Of a stretch of 64,000 nt of DNA, positions 11,599 to 23,250 are shown one piece after another. The position numbers were made by a program, and so were the translations under genes. The number at the start of each line of letters is the position of its first letter. Position 1 is the stretch's first letter. Source of the DNA: Flaccisagitta enflata. Taxonomy: Eukaryota; Chaetognatha; Sagittoidea; Aphragmophora. The stretch lies in assembly GCA_965153355.1 (NCBI GenBank), contig OZ231126.1, positions 64,976,001 to 65,040,000 of the forward strand, written 5' to 3'. The notes under the pieces were generated by a model. It worked only from the letters and a program-made list of their open reading frames with translations, had not been told where the DNA came from and ran no database searches.

Positions 11599-13483
11599 AA
11601 TGTTGTCGACGATGATGACGTTTTTGAAAAAGACCTCGGAGCAAGACGTGGAGACGAAGATGACGACGATAGTGACGATTCTATCGACATAACGCCGAAA
11701 CCTCGGAGAAGCGATGGAAATTCAAGTATCACCATTTGCAACGACAGCGACGACGATGCCGACAGCGATGGAGATGATCGCGACGAAAAAAACGCGTCTG
11801 AAAAAGGTAATAACCCTTCCGTCGTTGCCACGTCAACTGGTTCCGCGACCGGTTCCGCGACCGGTTCCGCGACCGCATCTGCATCCGCGATTGTCGACGA
11901 ATCCGCCGACGACGCGACGATCGACACGATCGGCTGTCGGGATCGAGTCTGTCTCGCCGGCAAAACGGCTTCCGGCGAATCGACGTGGAAAAACACGGCC
12001 AACTCGGAGATTCTGGAGGCGCTGAGATTCGGCATCTCGAAATCTATCATGGAACTCATCATTCAGTCGAAGGAGGATGAGGAGGAGGAGGAGCGAGAAG
12101 AGGGGGTTGGTGATGATGATGAAGAGGATGATGACGATAATGATGGTGATGGGGACGACGACGACGACGACGACGACGTCAATGAAGACGATAGCGACGA
12201 CGAAGATGTTTTCGATCGTGATAACCGCAAAAAGAAGACTTTTAAATCCAACGAGGACCTGTGTTCGATTTGGCAAGCACACAGAGAGACGCGTCATCGT
12301 CGTCATCGTCGTCGTCGGCATGGCAGCGACGTTAGCGTCAGCAGTTACTCCACGGGTATCGTCAGTCCAGAGACACTCAGCGTCTTTTACTCCAGCATGA
12401 GCGGCAGCGAGTACGACTTGAGTGGACGCAACACTCGCAGCAACTCCAGAATGAGCAACAACAACAAAGATGACGAAATTACCTCCGTTAGTCGTTCCAG
12501 CAGCTGGATGAATAAAAGTGGTGACATTGACGCAACGGAGCGACCACGCAGCGACAGCCGCGGCAGTTCGAAGGAGCATCGAGTTAGTAGCGGATTGACA
12601 CGAAGCGATAGCAAAAGCGGTGGTAGTTTCATGAGCTCGGGTAGTCAAAAAAGCAGTTGGAGGAGCAAAGGAAAGGCTTCCGGAGGAAGCTTCTTCTCCG
12701 CGAGGGAATGTGTAGAGTCTGAAGATAATGACGAAGAAGAGGAAGAGATAACGAACATTAGAAGAGAGAAGAAGAGGAAAACGATGAGCATAGAGAGGAG
12801 GAGGTGGAGTAGTAGTTGGATGACGAAAAACGTGGAGAAGACTTACGACATTAACTTGGTGGAGGAACACGTCATCAACGTCGCCGATGTGAAACACGTC
12901 GTGACCTTCGTGGGCAAACGCAGGGAAAAAGACGGGAAGTGTGGAAGCGGGAGTGGGAAGAGTGGGAATCGCGGTGGAAGTGGGAAGAGTGGTGGCAGTG
13001 GGAAGAGTGGGAATCGTGGTGGAAGTGGGAAGAGTGGTGGCAGTGGGATGAGTGGAAAGATTGGTGGAAGTGGGAAGAGTGGTGGGAGTGGGAAGAGTGG
13101 GAATCGTGGTGGAAGTGGGAAGAGTGGTGGCAGTGGGATGAGTGGAAAGATTGGTGGAAGTGGAAACAGTGGGAAGAATTGTGAGAGCGGAAAGAGTGGC
13201 GGGAGTCTGAAAAATAAGGAAAGTGGGATAAGCGTTGATAGCGAAAACATCGGTGGAAGTTGGAAAATTGACGGAGACGGTTCCTCAAGGGGAAGTGGAA
13301 AGAGCGTTGGAAGTAGCATTGGCTGGGGAAGTGGCAAGAGTGGCAGCAGCGTCATCCAATGGGGAAGTGGCAAAAGACGTGAAAGGCTGAGAAACTTTTT
13401 TCGTGGCAATGACAAAAACGGCAACAACGATGATGACAAGAATGGCAATGATAAAAATGACAACCATGGTAACGTTGGAAAAG

Positions 13484-13537
<54 letters not shown>

Positions 13538-13539
13538 GC

Positions 13540-13598
<59 letters not shown>

Positions 13599-14051
13599 AC
13601 AAACTCTCCCCTCTGGCAATGACGCGAAGAAGCACATGGCAAACGACAAATCGGGTAACGCCTCCCGACAAAAATCGCAGCTGTCCTTCGAGGATGACAT
13701 CGAAAAGTCCTCGGATTCCCCCAAGGCGTTTGATATGACGGCCCGAAACGCGGCCGCGCCGGCGCCTGCTTCAGCAGCAGCTGCAGCTGCAGCAGCTTCT
13801 ACTGCAGCGACCGGGGAAACGGCAGAAGCGACGGAAAACCGAACACCGGCGAAACGATCAAGAGCATCGCCGCGGGCTGTGGTGATGGTGGCGGTGACAA
13901 CGTTGGAGGAGGAGGAGGTGGCTCCGGCGGCAGATGCGGCGGAAGCGGTTTCTTCGGCCGCGGCAACACGGCGCACCAAATTGGAAGCAAACAAGGGTCA
14001 AGGATCAACGGGGGAGCATTCAGACAAGACCGAGGAGGAAGCGAGAACAAA

Positions 14052-14084
<33 letters not shown>

Positions 14085-14089
14085 CACAA

Positions 14090-14130
<41 letters not shown>

Positions 14131-14248
14131 GTGGAAACTAGGAGGTCGATGTCTCTTACTACCACGCCACTATCGGAAATGGCAGCAGCGGCGGCGGCGG
14201 CCACGGAAAAGGAGAGAGACGCGCTTAAAGTGACTGAATTCGACTCAG
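11118..14248 (+). CDS. Exon A: long disordered exon of a PIP kinase-like gene
   Basis: A single open frame of about 1,043 codons follows the acceptor CCCGGCAG and starts in phase with one leftover base, so 5' exons are missing. Visible parts by exon residue: a basic/Gly-rich start; Asp-rich runs near 150-165 and 335-375; an ordered segment NSEILEALRFGISKSIMELI at about 295-314; Ser/Arg-rich 400-560; an ordered patch EEHVINVADVKHVVTFVG near 580; (GSGKSG)n about 608-690; poly-Asn about 790-828; Ala-rich; and poly-Thr near 980-1004. The 295-314 segment resembles the GI..SV helix that opens the PIPK catalytic core. I end it at CAG|GTGTGC (14248) because that donor is in phase with exon B and leaves the following (GA)n in the intron. 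An alternative donor, CAA|GTAAGC at 14478, is out of phase. Its linkage to exon B is inference. Confidence 0.6.
12942..13190 (+). repeat. Coding minisatellite (GSGKSG)n inside exon A
   Basis: Units of GGAAGTGGGAAGAGTGGTGG type and variants (AGTGGGATGAGTGGAAAG) repeat in frame and encode Gly-Ser-Gly-Lys-Ser. A larger ~100-bp higher-order block appears twice (about 12999-13074 and 13080-13155). This points to recent expansion within the protein. Confidence 0.85.
13486..13601 (+). repeat. (AAC)n encoding poly-Asn
   Basis: An in-frame AAC run with a single AGC encodes about 38 Asn. Frames on the opposite strand (poly-Val, poly-Cys, poly-Leu) are shadows. Confidence 0.95.
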
Positions 14249-14271
14249 GTGTGCTAGCCACAAAGAGAGAG

Positions 14272-14437
<166 letters not shown>

Positions 14438-14582
14438 ACGAAAAAAGCCAGCTAAACGGCAGCACCAGTTGTGCACAAGTAAGCCGTAGCTGAACCCGAT
14501 AGCAGGTTTCCTTAAACTTTAAAAGACTCTATTATTGATTTAACATTAAAAAGATACTGGAAGAATTTGGATTTATTAGGAT

Positions 14583-14591
14583 CTATTTATC

Positions 14592-14670
<79 letters not shown>

Positions 14671-14707
14671 TTATTTATCTATCTATCTATCCATCTGTCT
14701 ATCTATC
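14583..14707. repeat. (ATCT)n microsatellite
   Basis: Tetranucleotide ATCT repeat with a few TTAT variants. The Ile/Tyr/Leu/Ser frame over it is an artefact. Confidence 0.95.
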
Positions 14708-15233
14708 TTTCATAAGATTTATGCTTGTTATTTATCGGCAATAATTCACGAAGAAATATCTTGGCATTGATAAATGATCAAGCGAATGTGTATCTCATTA
14801 CTGTAGATTAGCCTTTATGGCTTGTCTTTATCTAAAATTGTTTGTCATTTGATTAAACGAACGTTTCTTGATTATCAATATATGGGCACCTGAAAAGAAG
14901 CATAAACTTAGAAAGACTTTTGTTTTAAAACTTGTAAAGCTATGGGAATATATTGCCAAAAAAAAAAAAAAAAAATAGAAAGAAATAGTGGTGGCGGAAA
15001 GAAATAGAAATAGAAATAGAAATAGAGATAGAAATAGAAATAGAAAGAAATAGTGGTGGCGGATTTTGGAGAACTTTTTTTTCCATGAAAGAATATCCCG
15101 TTTGGTATAAGATTATATATATATTTCATCTTGTATTGAATTTGTTTGATGTTTAAATACAGTATGATTCTACTAAACTAGATTGGTTTTATTTCAAAGA
15201 GTTACTGCAACCAAGCTGAGGGCTGTAGCTCAG
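14708..15233. other. AT-rich intron with (GAAATA)n
   Basis: No gene. At 14980-15065 a (GAAATA)n hexamer repeat is flanked on both sides by AGTGGTGGCGGA, a direct duplication around the repeat. Confidence 0.6.
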
Positions 15234-15399
15234 TTTTTAGTCGCGGACACGCGACTCTACACCTTGCCGTGTCGGTCGGTAGGTCGGTAGGTCGGTCCGT
15301 CGGTCCGTCGGTCCCGTAACCTTTTTGAATTCCGAGCGGTTTTTGCACTACTGCTCCTGCCCAACCGTCCGCGACTGGATTGCCGTGTATCCGGCCTTG
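15234..15399 (-). mobile_element. Family A element, complete (GTCGCGGAC subtype)
   Basis: On the minus strand it runs CAAGGCCGGATACACGGCA, then AGTCGCGGACGGTTGGGC, AGCAGTAGTGCAAAAACCGC, a GACC core, and the hairpin AGTCGCGTGTCCGCGACT followed by A's. The internal AGTCGCGGAC is the exact reverse complement of the 3' arm GTCCGCGACT. Confidence 0.85.
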
Positions 15400-15949
15400 T
15401 TTTGTTAGGAACAGCATTCTTCCAAAGTTGATCCCACGTGTCTGGGTATCTACGGACAGGCATCTCAGTTGGTGGAAACTTCTTCCGTATCATTCTTTTC
15501 CAAAAATTGGACTCATTTGAGATACCTCCGAACTGTTTTGATCACAATTTCTCACAAACAGCATTATGCAAATTAGCAAAGGCAGAAAACCTCAGATAGG
15601 AAACAGTTTCGTTTTCACCTTTGATCCATAGGGAGACGGAAAGGTTTGTGGAGCCCGCCTATGATGCTTAAAAAGCGACCTGACAACAAAACATTCATTT
15701 TTTGCCACAAAATCAGAGAAAGAAGAACTGTTGTCGTTAAATAAAATCTGCTTCCCTCTTTCATATGGATGGTAATGGATATCAATGAATCACATGCCCA
15801 GGAGTAATAACTGACAAATCTATGACTAACTAATTACCAATGACTAAAGATTTGCATGCACAACTTTTAAAAAGAGGAATTAAGAGGAAGACAGAAATGA
15901 CAAAAAAAAAAAAAGAAGGAAGGAGGAACGTATAATCAAAAAAATTAAA

Positions 15950-15955
<6 letters not shown>
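15400..15955. other. No recognisable feature
   Basis: The sequence is of mixed composition with no splice-bounded open frame or inverted repeat that I can identify. Confidence 0.45.

Positions 15956-16041
<86 letters not shown>
15954..16041. repeat. (GA)n microsatellite
   Basis: About 86 bp of perfect GA. The flanking Ser/Leu frames on the minus strand are artefacts. Confidence 0.97.
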
Positions 16042-16042
<1 letters not shown>

Positions 16043-16536
16043 CATGCGAAAAGAATGTTTAACCATTTCAGAAAAGACCGAATTTCGGGACGCATCAAAA
16101 TTCCGCACCTAAATATTCATACTTCAATTACTGATATTTACCAGTAAAATTATTCAAAATTTAAGATGACGGCAAGTCCCAAACTGTTTTTGTAATGTGA
16201 ATATTTGATTATGAAAAAAGGTGCGCATAATTATGATAATAAATAATACATCCTTCATTTTGACCGCTTTTTAGTACAGAAGTAATCCAATAAGAGGGGT
16301 TGTGTAAGTTATCCGATACCCATAAATCCGAATCTTTTCATTGACCTACTTTTCAAAAAGGAAGTAAACCGAAGCATTTACTCATGCATTTGTAAAAATG
16401 ATGAATGATGAGCGAAAAATAAATGTGAAGTAGCATTTAATAAGTGAGATATTAGATTTGAAGAGGAGAAGGACAAGAGAAGCAAAGAATCGGAAAATGG
16501 GTGAGGTTGAGGTTCATCTGCGTCCGTCACACTTTA

Positions 16537-16640
16537 CTTTTTTAGTCGCGTGCACGCGACTCTACAACCCGCTTTGTCGGTCCGTCCGTCGGTCCGTCGG
16601 TCCTCCGTCAGTCCGTCGGTCTGTTGGTCCGTCCGTCACA
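16537..16640 (-). mobile_element. Family A 3'-end half
   Basis: TTTTTTAGTCGCGTGCACGCGACTC, then CTACAACCCGCTTTGTC and a GTCC/GTCG core. It lacks the CAAGGCCGG end. CGTCACACTTTACTTTTTT occurs on both sides (about 16524 and 16633), which suggests a duplication around the fragment. Confidence 0.7.
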
Positions 16641-17218
16641 CTTTACTTTTTTTTAATACAGTAGATGTCGTCTAGACTTGGAAATACGGGGGAATTCATT
16701 ACAGGAAGACAAACTTACTTAAGAGACTTATATTTGGAATATAGACTAATAAAAGGATGCTTTGTTGCCCATGGGTGTTGGTTGCTATGGATACACATTT
16801 TCATGTATTTACGCTAAAGTATCAATATTTTGAGAAAACTTTTTAGGGAACATTGTTTAAAATAAAATTTGCTACAACTTTCCCACAGTATGTTCTGTAA
16901 GAATATTGCTAGTTTAGCCGTTGCTAGGGAGCGTAACTATGTGTGACAGCCCTGTGATGCTGTGATATTTTTAGTTGAAATATGTACTGCAGCAAGATTC
17001 ATTTTAATCAGTTTTTTAATATCCAAAATTAACACCCTAGCATTTTTGGCAGCAGCTTGCAGCAAATCATATTTTATGCAATTACGTGACTAAAAATAGA
17101 AACTGATCAGCCGTAAACTACTTAGTCGAAAGATGAGAAACTTACGGGAGTAATGCTGTCTTAGAGATGGATGAAAAGTTAAGTATTGATAAACTACTCT
17201 TCTTTGCATGACACTTTA
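16641..17218. other. No recognisable feature
   Basis: AT-rich DNA without a supported gene. GTTGCTATGG near 16788 and GTTGCTAGGG near 16920 are weak direct similarities only. Confidence 0.4.
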
Positions 17219-17707
17219 AGAATAGTCGCAAAAGCATTAGATGGTCAGCAGTTCCCATACCCTGCCTAAGTAGGTTGTGGTAAAACTTGAAGGGGGAGCA
17301 GGGCAGCGGCCCCAAAGGGGTCGATGACCTATTCTTATACACATATGGGGGATTTTTTCCTCCTTCTCCTCCTCCTTCTCCTCGTCCCCCTCCCCTCTGA
17401 CTCAGGCTAAAGGCCCAAATCCCAGCCTTTAGGTCCAAATCCCAGCCTTGAAGCCCAAAACCCTCCCATGAGCCCCAAATCCCAGTCTTGGGGATTCAAG
17501 GATAGGATTTGGGCTTCGAGGTTGAGATTTGGGCCTAAAGGCTGAGATTTTGACCCCAAGGCTGGGATTTGGGCCTTGAGGCTAGGATCTGAGTCAGGGC
17601 CGGGGGGGGGGTACAAAAAAGAAGGATAAGGAGAGAAAGGAGGAAAAAATCCCCCAAATGTGTGAAAACATGAGTCATCAACCCCTTTGGGGCCGCTGCC
17701 CAAAAAG
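17219..17707 (+). mobile_element. Family B element, complete
   Basis: It starts GAATAGTCGCAAAAGC..GATGGTCAGCAG, then CCCTGCCTAAGTAGG...GGAGCAGGGCAGCGGCCCC. The core at 17400-17600 is a ~20-bp unit (GGGCCTTGAGGCTGGGATTT and its inverse), and it closes TTTGGGGCCGCTGCCCAAAAAG. The left arm carries AAGGGGTCGATGACCTAT and the right its inverse (ATGAGTCATCAACCCCTT), a subfamily shared with 5492-6110 and 50768-51334. Confidence 0.8.
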
Positions 17708-18355
17708 TAGAGACCATACTTTAATGAGTAATGAGCGCGTCGAAACAGGGAAAAAATTACAATGAATGAAATTGAGAAATTGAGAATTGAGAAATGGAAT
17801 TGAAATTGAAAAAACAAATTAGAACTGAAAATTCAAATTTGATTGAGATTGAAAATGTACAATTGACTCAATGCTTGTTTTCTCCATTTGACATATGTTT
17901 ATGTTGGCGGCCTTACGCTCGATCAGGGAAAGAGATTTTGCGAGGACATGGGAATGACTGGTGGAATTCAGTTCTTTCTTGCCGCAGATTTTTTTCCTGA
18001 ATCCATGGACATAGCAAAGCTTTAATTCGAGTGGCTTTATCGCTTTAGGCTTTCGTACATAAAACCAAGTCAACCCTTAGCCCTAACACTAACCCAAAGT
18101 TAAACAGCATTTAAATTGATGCGTGACATCCCCACGGCGTAGATGTGACAAGAAGTGCGTGATTTGCACTGGCAGAATAGACATACGGACTGACAGACCA
18201 ATGGATGGACTGACAGACAGACCTACTGTTAAACCATCTAAGAGATTGGAGGACACATCTAAGAAGCAAAGATATCACAAAAAATTTGACTGGCTAGAAA
18301 ATTGTCAAAATTGCCACTCATATTACGCAGAGACAGACAAAATGATTCAAGCAAT
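17708..18355. other. No gene; weak family A remnant
   Basis: GAATTGAAATTGAAAA-type short repeats lie at 17760-17860. GACATACGGACTGACAGACC near 18180 resembles a decayed family A core. Nothing else is recognised. Confidence 0.4.
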
Positions 18356-18497
18356 AAGGCTGGACATACGGCAATCTTGTCAGGGACAGTTGGGCAGCAG
18401 CAGTAATGCAAAAACCGCTCGAAATTTTTAATGTTTTGGATGGACCGACAGACCGAGCGACACGGCAGGGTGTAGAGTCACGTGTCCATGACTAAAA
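18356..18497 (+). mobile_element. Family A element, diverged but complete
   Basis: AAGGCTGGACATACGGCAATC, GGGACAGTTGGGCAGCAGCAG, ATGCAAAAACCGCTCG, a short GACC core, then GTAGAGTCACGTGTCCATGACT and AAAA. It belongs to the same subtype as 15234-15399 (AAAACCGCTCG block). Confidence 0.75.
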
Positions 18498-18699
18498 CGG
18501 TTAAGTGGTGAAATTGTACTTAGATTCATCTGTTCTTCCGTTATATTCACTGTTCCTCATTTGATACAAAAATGTTTAATGCATCATTAATTGTTAGTTA
18601 ATCCAATGAAAGAACAAGGCCAAAATTCAACCTTTCCCACTCGCACCTGTTAATAAAGTGACAAAATAGGTATCAAAATTGATTTAAACTTTTTTAAAA

Positions 18700-19085
18700 G
18701 CAGACATTTACGAAGATTTTAAAAAATCATTCTATCTTTACCAACCTCAGCTCTGTATCTCAAATGGTCAAGAAGCTAGAGCCCTCCAAAGAGAAGCACT
18801 GATGTCATTTCTAAACGCCAAGTAGGCCAATAGGTGGGACGTGTGGATCGTCGAACAAATGCATAACCCGACCAACCAACTGACCAACCAACTGACCAAC
18901 CGACCGGCCAACAGACACAGCCAGTTATAGAGGTGCTTTGTCGCACCTAAAAAGATAGCAATACCAAATTGGCGTCAAATGAAAGTACTTTTGAAGGGCT
19001 TTCAGATGACCTAAGATTTTAATAGGGTTTTCCTTGATTCATAGCTAAAATAGCCATCTAGAAGTGCGTCTTTTTTTTTTAGTCG
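18700..19085. mobile_element. Repeat V, copy 1, split by a family A insertion
   Basis: It shares CTGTATCTCAAA..GGT, CATTTCTAAAC and AATACCAAATTGG blocks in order with 45178-45480. A family A element (18819-18953) interrupts it where the second copy is continuous. The right end is T-rich after AGTGCGTC, similar to copy 2 (AGTGCGGTTTTTT). Confidence 0.6.
18819..18953 (+). mobile_element. Family A element, GGTGCG subtype
   Basis: CAAGTAGGCCAATAGGTGGGAC, GTGTGGATCGTCGAACAAATG, a (CAACTGAC)n core, and the hairpin AGGTGC-TTTGTC-GCACCT plus AAAAA. The empty counterpart lies near 45356-45366. Confidence 0.85.
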
Positions 19086-19125
19086 TATGGTAGATGCATC
19101 CTTAGCGTTTTATTCCTGCGGCTGA

Positions 19126-19129
<4 letters not shown>

Positions 19130-19214
<85 letters not shown>
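19130..19214. repeat. (GA)n microsatellite
   Basis: About 84 bp of perfect GA. The short fragment after it (19238-19297: GACAAAGCCTCTTATGGAGATG, GGACGCATCTA) is the end of a family A copy of the GATGCG subtype. Confidence 0.95.
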
Positions 19215-19218
<4 letters not shown>

Positions 19219-19297
19219 ACATCAACAAAAAAACACCACAGACGGATCGAAGGACCGACAGACAAAGCCTCTTATGGAGATGCCAGGACGCATCTAG

Positions 19298-19716
19298 AAC
19301 AGACAAATTAGAAACTTAAACAATTTTCATGACCGCCGACGCACATCAATATGAGGATGTGTGCATTGATCGGTCAGTTGGTTGATCACTTTGTGAGAAA
19401 TTTGTTTCACCATTCACCATTCGCCTACTATTCCCACATGAATTAAGCGGAAAAGTGAAGATTAGACAAGTCAATGAATCAGAAAGAGATAAAGATTGAT
19501 AATGTTCATTAGTTGCAGACTCTTGACTTTTTAACAGGTGGACTATCCTTTGGTCAGCTGTCCATTGTCCATTGGTCCTTTGGTCAATATTGATGCAGTC
19601 AAAAAGTTTAGAGATGAACATTTTTGCCCTGCCTGTGTGTATGGGTGTGGAAGGAAGTTTGAAAAAGGGGGTTGTATGCCTCTTCCTTCCCAACCAATAT
19701 CACTTGTTTTGTTTTT
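19298..19716. other. No recognisable feature
   Basis: Mixed sequence with TTGGTC-type short repeats near 19550-19590. No supported gene. Confidence 0.4.
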
Positions 19717-19830
19717 ACAAGGCTGGATACACGGCTACCCCAGTCGCATGCAGGTGGGCAGGGGCAGTATTTAAGGTCGCTAAAGCATTTTGACAAGAGC
19801 AATGAGGCCAAAGACAGTAAAAAAATTAAG
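19717..19830 (+). mobile_element. Family A 5'-end half
   Basis: CAAGGCTGGATACACGGCTA, CAGTCGCATGCAGGTGGGC, then AAGGTCGCTAAAGCATTT. No terminal hairpin follows before the next family B start. Confidence 0.7.
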
Positions 19831-19867
19831 GCCGGATATGTCCATTGGTCTTATTATCCATTAGTCT

Positions 19868-20245
19868 ATAATGATAGTCAAAAGTTGCAAAAGTGTTAGA
19901 TGGTCAGCGGTACCCAATGTTCCTAGGTTAGTGTATGTGAGGTTGAGACGGTGACAGGGGCAGCAGCCCCAATGGGACCAATGACCTATGCTTTCACATA
20001 TAGGGAAATTTTCTCACCTCCTCAAGGTAAGGAGACGGGTCTTGAAGCTAGGATTCAAGACTGGGACTTTGAGCTATGAGGTTGAGATTTTGGGCTTCTG
20101 GGCTGGGATTTGGGCTTTGGGGCTAAGATTTGGGCTTCCGGGCTGGGATTTAGGTCTTGGTATCAGATATTGGGCTTGGGACTAGGATTTGGACTTTGAG
20201 GCTGGGATTTGGGCCTTATAGCTGAGATCTGAGCCTCACGGATGA
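19868..20245 (+). mobile_element. Family B element, 3'-truncated
   Basis: GATAGTCAAAAGTTGCAAAAG..GATGGTCAGCGGTACCC, GGGGCAGCAGCCCCAATGGG, CATATAGGGAAATTTTCTC, then a ~20-bp minisatellite (GGGCTTTGGGGCTAAGATTT). No right arm is found. Confidence 0.7.
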
Positions 20246-21034
20246 ATGGACAACAGAGGTTGGGTCAAAGGATTAACAGAGGTTGTAGTCGCGTGCACCT
20301 GACTTAAAACCATATTCTTAAAGTGCATTTATTAGCCCACCAAGATAGGAATGAAAGAATGAGTAAAAAAATGAATAAATGAATGGAATGCATGCGTGAG
20401 ATAGTAAATGAACAAATAAAAAAAAACAATGAGTAAACAATTAAGCAACCCTGGGTTACAAGACCTTCGCGGACAGGGCAAAAATGTGTGTTTTTACTCT
20501 TTGGGGTTATGGCCCCACAAACCATAAGACCTTACCTCTTATAGAGATTCAGAGACATAGGAAGAGTTAAAGAGTCTCAAAAGATTACAAAATTTTACCC
20601 ATTTGTTTAAAAATGCACTGTGGAATCCAATTTGAAGCAAGGCAAAACGGGTGACACGAAGGAGCAAATGCTTGGTTCGTTCATCTTTGTAGTTTTCCTT
20701 ATCCTCCTCCTCCTCCTCTCTTCTCCTCCTCTTCCTCCTGATGTTTTTTCAAAAACTTTGTTCCTTTTTTCATCAAAAGCATATGCCAAACAGCATTAGC
20801 TTTATACCAAGATTCAAATATGAGTGCCAATAAGATGAGATTGTGAAGAAATGAAGGAAAAATGGAAAATTGCAGAAAAAACGCATTTTGAGGATAAAAC
20901 CATCAAAAAACAAGTGCAATGCGCCGACCCTTCTCATTATAAATGGATACCTTTTCATGTCTTTCCCATTTCATATGTTGTTCCTACATTGAAAACTTTC
21001 CGAGTATGGCAGTTTCAACTTTACACCTCCCTCT
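20246..21034. other. No recognisable feature
   Basis: AT-rich DNA with a small family A right-end remnant (TAGTCGCGTGCACCTGACTT) near 20287. Short open frames here show no family motif. Confidence 0.4.
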
Positions 21035-21152
21035 AGGCCTTGTTTTTTACGGTCTTGGGCCTCACTGATCCTGCCCAAATGATCAAGTGACCTCAAATAC
21101 AGCCCCTGCCCACCCACACGCGACTGGGGTAGCCGTATATACGGCCTAATTC
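21035..21152 (-). mobile_element. Family A 5'-end piece
   Basis: In reverse: GGCCGTATATACGGCTACC, CAGTCGCGTGTGGGTGGGC, GGGGCTGTATTTGAGGTCAC, closing at GGCCTTGTTTTTT (21037-21048). The copy is internally rearranged relative to the consensus. Confidence 0.6.
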
Positions 21153-21360
21153 CTTTCAAGCTATGTTTCGCAGCGGTCAACGTGAACGTTCATGCGATGA
21201 CATCGGAGAAAATGAGAAAAACCTCGCCTCAAGGATTGGTCCAATGTAATAACGTTTCCAATACCAAAAAAAGAAAAAAATCCTTAAGGATATCGAATCG
21301 CGTGGAAAAGGCCGGTGCCTGGTAGTGTACCTCAAGGACGTTTCTCTCTCGTTCTTGGAT

Positions 21361-22394
21361 TTTTAGTTGCGTGCTACGCGACTCTATAGGCCACTTTTCG
21401 GTCCGTCGGTCCGTCCATCCGTCCGTCCGTCCATCCGTCCGTCCGTCCGTCCGACACAAAGTCATTTTAAAGGCTTTTTATTGTGTTTTTCATGTCTCTG
21501 AATAGCGGAGAAGAAGCCTGGAGTAGTAAACAGCTGTTTAAAATGTCTTGTTGAAAAAAAGAATTGTTTGTCTGTCTGTCTGTCTGTCTGTCTGCCTGAC
21601 TGTTTTTGAAAGTGCCGACACATGCGACTTAGGTCTCGTTGACCTTATTCTTTTTCTGGTATTGATTTAGTTATTTTCAAAATTTTTTACACTTTTCCAT
21701 TTTTGAAATCATAACAGAAAAGTTAATGATAAAATATTTAATGCATTTCGCACTGCTAATAGATAATAGATACTAGATAATGGATGATAGATAATAGCTT
21801 ATAGAAAATAGATAATAGATAATAGACAGGAGCCGAAAGAAGAGTGTTTATTTGACGTTGCCTCGTGCTATATTTAACTCGGCATTGTCAATGAAATGAA
21901 TGAATATCAGTGTAATATTCAACTGTTCGACAATAAATCGATTGTGCCTCCTGAGATCGATTTCGTCGCTGCATTCAGTTTGCCAACGATTCACCGTTCC
22001 CTCCTTTTGGGTTCTTCTTAAGGCTTACATTTCCTCAAGATAGTCGAAAAATTCAAAAGCCGTTTTCATGACTTATTTGCGTACTGAGGGTCTCTCTTTC
22101 AATTTTCAACAATATAGCACTGCCTGACCCGAATTACAAAGCAACAAGGTCATTAGACCTAAGTCGCGTGCGTCGGCACTTTCAAAAAAAGGCAGGCAGA
22201 CAGACAAACAAACAATTTTTTTTTTCAAAAAGACATTTGAAATGGCTGTCTACTCCTCAAAGTTCCTTCTCTACCATTCAGAAACATGAAAAACGCTTAA
22301 AAAAACTTTAAAACAGTTTTGTGACGGACCGACCGACCAAACGACTGACCAACCAAAAAGTGGCTTATAGAGTCGCGTAGCACGCGACTAAAAA
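21361..22394. mobile_element. 1-kb head-to-head inverted element with two family A hairpin ends
   Basis: The left end TTTTAGTTGCGTGCTACGCG and the right end CGCGTAGCACGCGACTAAAA are both the family A hairpin terminus, pointing outward. Inverted arms continue inward on both sides: GGCCACTTTT/AAAAGTGGC, GTCC/GGAC core, AAATGTCTT..GAAAAA, (GTCT)n/(CAGA)n, GAAAGTGCCGAC, GCGACTTAGGTCT. The arms span roughly 21361-21650 and 22130-22394. The middle is AT-rich with no open frame. Confidence 0.75.
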
Positions 22395-22590
22395 CAAAAT
22401 CAGGAATGCTTTGGTCAAGCAAAGGGGAAAAAGTGAAAATTATCAATATATCAAAGCAGGATTTGATCGGACTGAAGGAGGCTGTCAGTCCTTCCTTAAT
22501 CACAAAATCTTTTTCCCAGGTCAATGTTTCAAGAAATCAATTTCTATTCTCACCTTGCACATTATCAAAGTGCTGATCTCAGGCGATCTC

Positions 22591-22866
22591 TAAACGTTCG
22601 CTAGCGTAGCTGGGGCAATGCAGGATTCTTTTTTTTTTTTTTTTTGTAGAGGGAGAAGAGATGCGGCTAGGGAAGTCCTGGAGCAAATTTTAGAAAAGCT
22701 TATAGCTTCTTTATGGTTACATCTTAAAGATTTCTTCTTAAATGTAGTGAATGTAAAATAGAAGAATATAAATTTTTATCTCAGGTCTTTCCATCTCACA
22801 TGTCTTCTCTCTCTTCAGTAAAAATTTCAGCGCCCCACATTACCCCAGTCAAGCTAGCGAGTGTTA
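22591..22866. mobile_element. Short inverted-repeat element N
   Basis: CTAAACGTTCGCTAGCGTAG, then CTGGGGCAATG, is inverted at the right end as CATTACCCCAGTCAAGCTAG, then CGAGTGTTAG. Length is about 275 bp. The inside has poly-T and no open frame. The flanking duplication is unclear (TA possible). Confidence 0.5.
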
Positions 22867-23250
22867 GAAAAATTGCTTTTACTCTTTTTTTTTAATTTTC
22901 TAAAAATTTTTGTAGGGTTTTCTTACACTGGTATTCAACATTCTAAAAAAGAAAAAAAATCAGGGTAACTTCATTTTGAAGCAACCATAGCCTTAAGGGT
23001 AGAGACTGAAGGGACAAGCGTCTCACCCTGTAACAATGTTTTGGTATTCACCATCAAATGACCATCTCGCTGACCTTGTCTCTTAACGCTACTCTACTTT
23101 GTGCCTCTCTTCAAAAAAAATACTTTTCTTTCCTCCCTTCATTCTTTTTTTTTCCTGTCAGTTATGAATGGTGATCGTCTTGTGGTTCATCCATCGGGAC
23201 CAATGAAAGAGAGATAGTAACATGGGAAGAGGAGAAATAACACATTGCAT

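Noticed and set aside
11163-13994. Three long minus-strand frames (299, 354 and 383 codons) opposite exon A
   Set aside because: They mirror the skewed codon use of the + strand frame (poly-Asp becomes poly-Ser/His; poly-Asn becomes poly-Leu/Val). They break up, while the + frame is continuous for over 1,000 codons with splice signals.
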